A DNA stretch of 64,000 bases from NCBI GenBank assembly GCA_963969495.1, contig OZ018321.1, positions 63,704,780 through 63,768,779 of the forward strand, given 5' to 3'. Positions 57,640 to 64,000 of the stretch are shown piece after piece. The notes beneath the pieces were generated by a model. That model saw only the letters and a list, made by a program, of their open reading frames with translations. It ran no database searches and was not told the DNA's origin. The stretch's first letter is position 1. Each line of letters begins with the position of its first letter. Origin of the DNA: Ceratothoa steindachneri. Lineage: Eukaryota > Arthropoda > Malacostraca > Isopoda > Cymothoidae. Both the position numbers and the translations under genes were made by a program.

Positions 57640-59543
57640 TGACATGCCGGGTAAATTACAAACTATGGTGCAGCGAATGCGCCACAGCCGGACACCGTTA
57701 CGACAAATGTGAAAGCACGAGGAAAAAATGCCGAAATTGTAAAGGCAAACATAGAACTATGGCCCTGAACTTCCCTAAGAAGAAGGATATAATTAAAAAG
57801 AAAGAAGAGGAACAGAAAAAGCGAAGGAAAGCATGTACGCGAGCGCCGCAAGAAAAAATGAGGAGATGCGTCCAACGAAGGAATCTCCCTCAGAAGCTAG
57901 CATCCCAACTGACCACAGTGCCCACATACTCATATGCATAACGCACGCCAACGTAACAAACGCGGTTAAACACGATGCTACAACAAGGGGATAAACTCAC
58001 TCATCAAAGCAAATGGACTACCTTTAATAATTACACCGACAAACCCGGACTGCTCAAAGGCTTTCAAGGATTCAATTATTCAAAATCACAAGTTCAGGAA
58101 AGCCGGACTTGAAATAAATAAAAAATCACCCTCCGGAAGAATCTGAAGAGGAAGATAAAGAATACAAAGAAGAATTAGAAGACAATAATAACACCGCTTC
58201 GGAAAGTTTCGAGGGCCCATGCAGTTATAATAGGGCGACGAAGAGCAAGTTAAAGACTCCAAGTCACCCTCCGAAGAGTGCAAAGCCTGTACACGCGAAA
58301 GTTGTTCCCCAGGCTGAAAATAAAAAAGGAGAATAAGAAGAAGCACCGGAATTTGACACTACATCATGTAAAGAAATACGCTGAAGATACTGGAAATCAA
58401 CACCTAACGGATGGACAACGAAAAGGGCTCTACGGAAACGTATTTAGAGAAATTGATACAGATGTCATCTTAATTTAGGAACACGGGATTGACACACGTA
58501 GTTCAGAAATAAAGATGTGGAATTACGAAGTATTGATCACAGTACGATGGAGCCGTTATTGCGATTAAAAAAAGGGATCAAATACAAGCAAATCAGAAAT
58601 CTTGAAGAATCCTATCTCGCGATTGAAGTCGAGCCTGATATTGGAAAATTGGTCATAGCCACCGGAAACCAGCCGCCAACGGAAGAATTTTTACCTCTTT
58701 AGTCTCTCACGGGCCTATTTGGCAGAAAAACCTCCATGCTACTAAAGAGGATTTGAATGCCAGATGTCAGGAGTCTGGCTACGGAACCTTTAATAGGATT
58801 GAAAGGAGCCTGGATACTTTGCTGGACAGCAACATCGTCCAGCGGATTGGCCCCGACTTCCCCACTTTTGTCAGAGGAAGGAGTACCACGAAACCAGACA
58901 TATGTCTGGTAAATCGTCAGCTACCGTTAATTAATACATCGTACAGGTACAGGTATCATGTAGTGATTATATACGGATCCTACTCACCATCATTAGGAAC
59001 CCTAAACTAGTCCCAGCCGTAGTTAGAAAAACTACCCAAATACGACTGGGCACGGTATGCCCGTCTACTCGAGGACTGTCATCCGCCAAACTTAGATAAG
59101 GCAATTCTCGAGGAGATCGACGAGGCACTTGAAGACTTTAACTGCCAACTTATTAACGCGGATAGAGCTTGTATCCCTAAGTCTGAGTATAAATCCATGT
59201 ATACATACATATGGACCGAATACATGAAGGATTTATACCGTAAACTGTAATTACTCTATGAAATCAACATCAGAAACGTATAAATTGACTTAATACAACG
59301 AAGTAAAGAGATCAAAGAAGAGCTCAACCAGTTGATCATTGAACAACCTTGGAGACGTTGGGACGATGCTACCGGAGAATTTTACTCTTGGAATTTGGTG
59401 GGAAGCTCTTCGACAAGATCCTCAACCTAAGACTGGTGTCTCACATGGACGAGAACTCCTTGTACAACCTATACCAGATTGGGTTTAAAAAAAGCGAAAT
59501 AGGGAGATGGCGATAAATGTCATCACCCGAAAGCTTGGCCAAG
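57640..59543 (+). pseudogene. Jockey-like LINE copy J3, 5' part (ORF1 knuckle, endonuclease, RT start)
   Basis: It starts inside ORF1: WCSECATAGHRYDKCESTRK then CRNCKGKHRTMALNFPKKKD (57666-57791), two CxxC...H...C knuckles, then a lysine/glutamate-rich tail. ORF2 starts near 58390 (STPNGW-like), with YGNVFREIDTDVILI (58431-58475), YLAIEVEPDIGKLVIATGNQ (about 58611-58670), GYGTFNRIERSLDTLLDSNI, IGPDFPTFVRGRSTTKPDIC (58846-58905) and VVIIYGSYSPSLGTLN. The linker WARYARLLEDCHPPNLDKAI (about 59050-59110) and KSMYTYIWTEYMKDLYRKL follow. RT begins with LYNLYQIGFKK (about 59460-59492) and breaks off at the CR1-like insertion. Frameshifts are frequent. Confidence 0.8.
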
Positions 59544-59550
59544 CTAATAG
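59544..59550 (+). repeat. Target site duplication of CR1-like copy E, left
   Basis: CTAATAG is identical to 62387-62393. It lies at the 3' end of the inserted minus-strand LINE. Confidence 0.8.
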
Positions 59551-59806
59551 AACATGAGAACATAAGAAAAGAAGGAGACTGCAAAATACCATTCATGGCC
59601 TAAACTTGGCAGTTCCTGTTCCAGTCAACACACAAAAGATTTCTTACCAGAGAAAAGTCATCAACATTGTCACCCTTTACAGGAGTTCGTCAGATCTAAT
59701 CTACAATATACATAAAATGCATCCAGAGGATTATGTCCATTCATGCAACTGCAAAATATAATCTCCCCACTCCTTAGAAAAATATATACATATGTACATA
59801 AAAAAG

Positions 59807-61321
59807 TCAGTCCCATCTAGCAGCTTCATCTATATATTTATCTAATCTATTCTTAAAACTACCCAGAGAGGAGGCTTCTATCACATGTCTAGTGAGCCTA
59901 TTCCATTCATCTACCACACGATTTTTAAACCAATTCCTCCCAATCTCCTTCCTAAACCTATACTTATCAAGCTTAAACCCATTGCTACGTGTCATGTACT
60001 GTTCACTAAGTATAAGAACCTTACCCAGATCCCCTTTATTATATCCTTTTACCCATTTGAAGACTTCAATCAATTCCACTCTGACTCTTCTCCTTTCCAA
60101 TGTATGTAGATTTAGTTTTCTAAGCCTTTCACCATAATGTAAGTTCCTTAGCCCACCAATCATCTTTGTTATCCTTCTCTGCACAGACTCAAGCAAATCA
60201 ATATCCTTCCTATAATATGGGGACCAAAATTGTACTGCATAGTCTAAATGAGGCCTAACTAGCGCCAGATACAGTTTTAGAATGACTTCAGCACTCTTAT
60301 TGCTTACACTCCTCCTAATGAATCCCAATTTCCTATTAGCTTTATTCTTAGCATTTAGGCATTGCTTTCTAGGACGAAGGTCTGAACTTACCAAAATACC
60401 CAAGTCCCTCTCACAATCGGTCCTCCCTAAAATTCTCTCATTTAATTTATAACTATTCAATGGATTATTTCTACCTATACTAAGTACACTACATTTGTCT
60501 ATGTTAAACTTCATTTGCCATTTCTCAGCCCAATTGGACAGAATGGTCAATTCCTCCTGCATTACAACAGCATCAGAATCAGCCCTAATGGCCCTACCTT
60601 GCTTAGTATCATCAGCAAATTTACTCAGGTCACTACTTATACCTATGTCAAGATCATTAATATAAATTAAGAATAACAAGGAACCCAAAACAGATCCTTG
60701 CGGAACTCCACTGCTGACACACCCCCACTCAGATTTAACTCCATCAATACTAACTCTTTGCTGTCTGTCACCAAGCCATGACTGAATCCACCTAAATATA
60801 CTGCCATCGATCCCGTGTGCTTTAACTTTGCTCAGAAGCCATAAGTGTGGCACTCGATCAAAAGCCTTACTAAAGTTCAAGTATAAAATATCATAGTTTT
60901 CATCATTATCTGCTGCCCCATACACCTTACTATAAAAAGACAGCAAATTAGTGAGACAGGATTTACCCTTACTAAAGCCATGCTGTGATTCTTTTATCAA
61001 CTTATGCTTATCCAAGTGATCTCTAATATTCCTTGCTATAATAGATTCCATCATTTTCCCTACCACTGATGTCAAACTTACTGGTCTGTTATTAGACATA
61101 TTTGTTTTATCTCCTTTCTTAAATATAGGTATCACATTGGCTTTCTTCCATGCCACTGGCACAATGCCACTCTCCAATGATTTTCTAAAGATGCATGCTA
61201 GGGGCTCACTTAACACATCCTTACATTCTTTCAAAATTCTAGGAAAGACCTCATCAGGACCGGGTGCTTTACTACTTTTGATTTTATCAATTTCCTTTGT
61301 CACTATCTCCCTTGTGATCAA
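59807..61321 (-). pseudogene. CR1-like reverse transcriptase, 504-codon open frame (copy E)
   Basis: Residues 18-26 read KAPGPDEVF, 61-72 ANVIPIFKKGDK, 111-129 ESQHGFSKGKSCLTNLLSF, 145-157 ILYLNFSKAFDRV (motif A), 204-213 SGVPQGSVLG (motif B), 232-240 LSKFADDTK (motif C) and 266-279 KWQMKFNIDKCSVL, followed by the thumb and ending ...DEAARWD. The first motif A Asp is Asn here (residue 149, codon 60875-60877, one G to A change). Everything else typical of a CR1-type RT is in frame. It belongs to the same protein as the endonuclease upstream but is separated from it by a frameshift near 61362. RT would prime on the nicked target. Confidence 0.93.
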
Positions 61322-61329
61322 GATATCCT

Positions 61330-61640
61330 TTAATTTCTCTTCATCATTACCCGAAAGATCATTGACACCTCGGGTATATTTAGAGTATCCTCCTGTGTAA
61401 ATACTGAGAGAAAAAAGTCATTTAACATTCCAGCCATTGAGTCCCTAACACTCACTAATTCTCCATTGGAATCTATAAGTGGGCCTATTTTATCTCTAAC
61501 CTTAGTTTTGTATAATTGATAAAAACTTTTAGGATCTTCCTTTGCCCTATTTGCCACTTTAATTTCATAATTTCTCCTTGCTACTCTAATTAACTTTTTA
61601 ACATCTCTTGCTAGTTCATTAATCTCTGCCTTAAGTGATC
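61330..61640 (-). pseudogene. CR1-like ORF2 linker between endonuclease and RT (copy E)
   Basis: The frame reads ARDVKKLIRVARRNYEIKVA, then NRAKEDPKSFYQLYKTKVRD, KIGPLIDSNGELVSVRDSMA and LNDFFLSVFTQED. This is the conserved tower-like linker (NPKxFWxY, GPL...G, LNxYFxSVF) of CR1/Jockey-type ORF2. Single-base shifts near 61640 and 61362 separate it from both neighbours. Confidence 0.88.
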
Positions 61641-62386
61641 CTCTCCATTTTTTATTTTCAAATAAAGGCCCTTTTTAATGCCAATATAATGCTTAATTTT
61701 ATCTGTCATCCATTTTTGATCATTATTTTTAGTCCTAATCTGCTTATATGGGATGTTAATCATCTGACCTGTAGTTAATTGCTCAATTATTCTTTCATAC
61801 TCCTCTTCAATTGTAATTTCTTCCTCCTGGTGATTATTGTCTCCACTAACTGATATCATTGAATCTATTCCTGATTTGATTTCCTTGCCTGGTTTCTGTA
61901 CAACTGCCTCCAGGTAAGTCCTTAGCCCATTATAATTTGCTCTTCTAAAGTCAGGAATTTTAACATTGTTCATGCTACTATCAATACCATTCCATTTCAT
62001 CTTGAATCTAATTTCACAATGGTCACTATTACCCAAATTTCCTCCAATCTCAGTATCCTTAATAACTTCTTCCCTATTTGTCAGAACTAAATCCAGTATA
62101 TTATTACCTCTAGTGGGTTCGTTAATAATCTGCCTCAGAAAATTATCTTGGACAACATTCAAATATTCCTCAGCCTCCTGATCACCCACAAGAGCTTCCC
62201 AGTCTATATTTCTGTAATTAAAATCGCCCATTATACACACATGCTTACTTCTACATGCCCGTTCAATCTCCTGCCACAGAAGATTTGGAGCTTCCTTACT
62301 AAGATTTGGTGGTCTGTATAATAATCCTATGACAAGCTTGTTTTTACCTTCCTTTACATTTAGCCATAATGACTCTGTGTTATCAT
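61611..62386 (-). pseudogene. CR1-like endonuclease C-terminal part (copy E)
   Basis: An open frame begins at the truncation point (62386) with TESLWLNVKEGKNKLVIGLL, then YRPPN, VCIMGDFNYRNIDWEALVGD (62243-62184; catalytic GDFN), NFLRQIINEPTRGNNILDLV and LVLTNREEV, then GNLGNSDHCEIRF (about 62055-62015; catalytic SDH). Thus two of the catalytic blocks, GDFN and SDH, are intact; the N-terminal blocks with the Asn and Glu are absent because of 5' truncation. The frame ends at 61611, shortly after a shift relative to the linker. Confidence 0.92.
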
Positions 62387-62393
62387 CTAATAG
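62387..62393 (+). repeat. Target site duplication of CR1-like copy E, right
   Basis: CTAATAG, same as 59544-59550; the J3 reading frame resumes immediately after it. Confidence 0.8.
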
Positions 62394-63412
62394 GGAGGGG
62401 AGTTACGTGGAGATTGTTTTTCGAGATGTATCAAAGGTGTTTGATAAGGTGTGGCAAAGGGGAATACAGTAAAAAGTCCTACGGCTGGGTCTAAGTTAAA
62501 ACTTAGAAAGAACTTTCTGTGACTACGTTATGAAGAGAGCGGCGTATGTCAGTTTGGAGCGCGCGGATGGACCGAAGTTTCCATTTAATTCGGGCCTCCC
62601 TTGGTGCAGAGGGGGAAGGGCGGTCCTCCACCCACTACTCGATATCCACTGCAGATCTCCCTGCTCTGTGAACTCCACTTAACTCAACATTCAATATGCC
62701 GAATATTTCTGCCAAAAAATCCAATATCCTTGGCGCAACGTGCCTATGAAAGCTTGTATGACAGCGGCAGAGATCGAAAGATTAAACATATACGAGGCCA
62801 AGTATAAAATGAAAAAATATCAAGACAAAACCAAAGTTGTTCCCATTGGGAGGAGACTACTAGCTTATATCAGGCTGTAGGATAGACGTTATCCCTACGC
62901 CACGGGCGCACGTCGAATATCGAATTCCTAAGGACTCGGCCGCAGTCAGAACTCTATTCATGTTCGGGAATCTTGGTGGAAGCAATAAGAAGAAGATCTA
63001 AAATGCATTTGTAAGATCTACGTTTCTCTACCCGTTTCCGCCCTCTCTTTGTGCCTCGAAGACACAACAGAGGAGACTACAAGTCGTGCAGAATAAATGT
63101 GTATACCTAATTACGGGTACATGCAGGCGAGAAAGAAGACGCCAAGAAGAGCTGCACAGGGAGGCGGGGTTAAGTCCCATTTACCATGTCATAGAAGAAC
63201 GGAGAAGGAATATGCAAGAACTGTTTAATCAAGAAATGAATGATGAAATCATTCAAATTATTAACCAGAACAGAAGTCGCGCCAGATTTCCCAGCTCGGC
63301 TAGCCTAGTGGCTGGTAGAAACGAAGTGAGAAAAGTGTTTAATGCCAATGAAAATATGAAAAACATGAACCGAGATAATCTATCTAAATATTACAGAACA
63401 AACCGGATTTGA
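62394..63412 (+). pseudogene. Jockey-like LINE copy J3, 3' part (RT and C-terminus)
   Basis: It resumes with SYVEIVFRDVSKVFDKVWQR (62401-62460; RT motif A), LERTFCDYVMKRAAYVSLER, a damaged motif B (FNSGLPWCRGG, 62590-62620), LNIQYAEYF (about 62680-62710, where YADD should stand), then AEIERLNIYEAKYKMKKYQD and KTKVVPIGRRLLAYIRL (62770-62877). The C-terminal frame 63086-63412 (108 codons) reads QNKCVYLITGTCRRERRRQE and LHREAGLSPIYHVIEERRRN. The catalytic Asp pair is lost. Confidence 0.82.
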
Positions 63413-64000
63413 CTTTAAAAACATAACTATGATTTATCCAATTATGACACAAAATACACGATTATGGAAAGAGGAAAGAAGAATGAAGAAAGAAAAAACA
63501 AAAGACACGAAATACACACAAAAATTAAACAAATAACAGATTGCACTATGTAAAATAGTAAAGATAAGTTAAACCGTAACAACAGCAAATGCTCACTACA
63601 AATCCAAAGAATATTGAGATTTTTTAAGACAAATGGCTTGAACGCCATAATAGTTAACTATATCAAAAACAACCAAAATGAAACCTTCACAAAACAAGAA
63701 AATAATGAAAGCGATAGGCCTGATCACCAGGCATCTTTCATCTCTTTGCAAATCTCTCAAATTACTTTCTCTTTTCACCCCTTTTATTTCTGTCTATCTA
63801 TCCATACATGCTTTTGTCCCCTACTTAAACATACACTCTTACACTAATTTGCAATTGTAATTGTAACAGAGGGAGCTTTTGTCAAGACTTTCTTGCTGAA
63901 GGGAAAAGTGAAGCTGTATGACTCCTCGCTCACAATTTACGAGCCGGGCCTATGCAGAAGACTGCGATCCAGTATTCCCTACAGCCCTCCAAAGTAACAG
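63413..64000. other. Unassigned sequence to the window end
   Basis: It may include the 3' untranslated part of J3. A plus-strand frame near 63880-63995 reads FVKTFLLKGKVKLYDSSLTI; no family was recognised. Confidence 0.4.

Larger units (their letters stand above)
59551..62386 (-). mobile_element. CR1-like LINE inserted in J3 (copy E)
   Basis: It is a 2836-base insertion on the minus strand flanked by the 7-bp duplication CTAATAG. The 3' end carries TTCTTATGTTCTCATGTTCT, a TATGTTCT-type terminal repeat as in CR1/L2-like LINEs, and no poly-A. The 5' end is truncated inside the endonuclease. It is the best preserved reverse transcriptase of the window and therefore probably among the younger insertions. 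Confidence 0.9.

Overview
This window looks like a piece of an invertebrate (probably arthropod, perhaps crustacean) nuclear genome. Reasons: low GC, long (TA)n microsatellites, no bacterial-style operons, and a dense layering of animal transposons (several LINE groups, Penelope-like elements, Tc1/mariner, Ty3/Gypsy, Helitron-like units). I found no convincing host gene. The assignment to arthropods rests on remembered resemblance of the transposon proteins and is an inference.

Layout. 0.5-2.8 kb: decayed Ty3/Gypsy element (LTR, gag, protease, RT). 3.1-4.1 kb: dead mariner-like transposase. 4.2-6.6 kb: 5' part of a Jockey-like LINE (minus; copy J1). 7.0-7.5 kb: a 255-bp fold-back with a tRNA-like core between two (TA)n arrays, then a second LTR piece. 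8.5-9.6 kb: Penelope-like element (PLE). 9.9-10.8 kb: three Helitron-like short elements, followed by a 650-bp purine tract. 13.2-14.7 kb: second Jockey-like copy (J2). 14.7-23.4 kb: an L2-like LINE (minus) split by a near complete 6.9-kb I-like LINE (LINE A). 23.8-26.7 kb: PLE remnants in both orientations. 26.9-27.9 kb: Tc1 transposase. 28.1-31.6 kb: internally deleted second I-like LINE (LINE B) followed by an inverted second copy of the L2-like LINE. 33.4-39.9 kb: two more Helitron-like copies, another PLE and two copies of an uncharacterised protein family. 40.4-42.1 kb: PLE with RT and GIY-YIG parts. 43-49 kb: several tandem-repeat landscapes (about 530-bp, 127-bp and a 1.3-kb pentanucleotide array) and a CR1-like LINE. 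49.4-52.5 kb: a tRNA-derived SINE-like unit, a Tc1 element with inverted repeats and an internally deleted mariner. 52.7-53.9 kb: PLE interrupted by a Helitron-like copy. 54.5-55.2 kb: mariner. 57.6-63.4 kb: third Jockey-like copy (J3) interrupted by a CR1-like LINE.

The elements do not cooperate as a pathway; they record successive insertions. Three insertions can be resolved to the base because the interrupted host element can be rejoined: LINE A in the L2-like LINE (11-bp target duplication), the CR1-like LINE in J3 (7-bp duplication, reading frame restored) and a Helitron-like unit in a PLE (no duplication, frame restored). Almost every reverse transcriptase seen carries a damaged catalytic motif or frame breaks, so the region appears to be a transposon graveyard. 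The most novel-looking items are the Helitron-like family, the tRNA-cored fold-back and the uncharacterised two-copy protein family.
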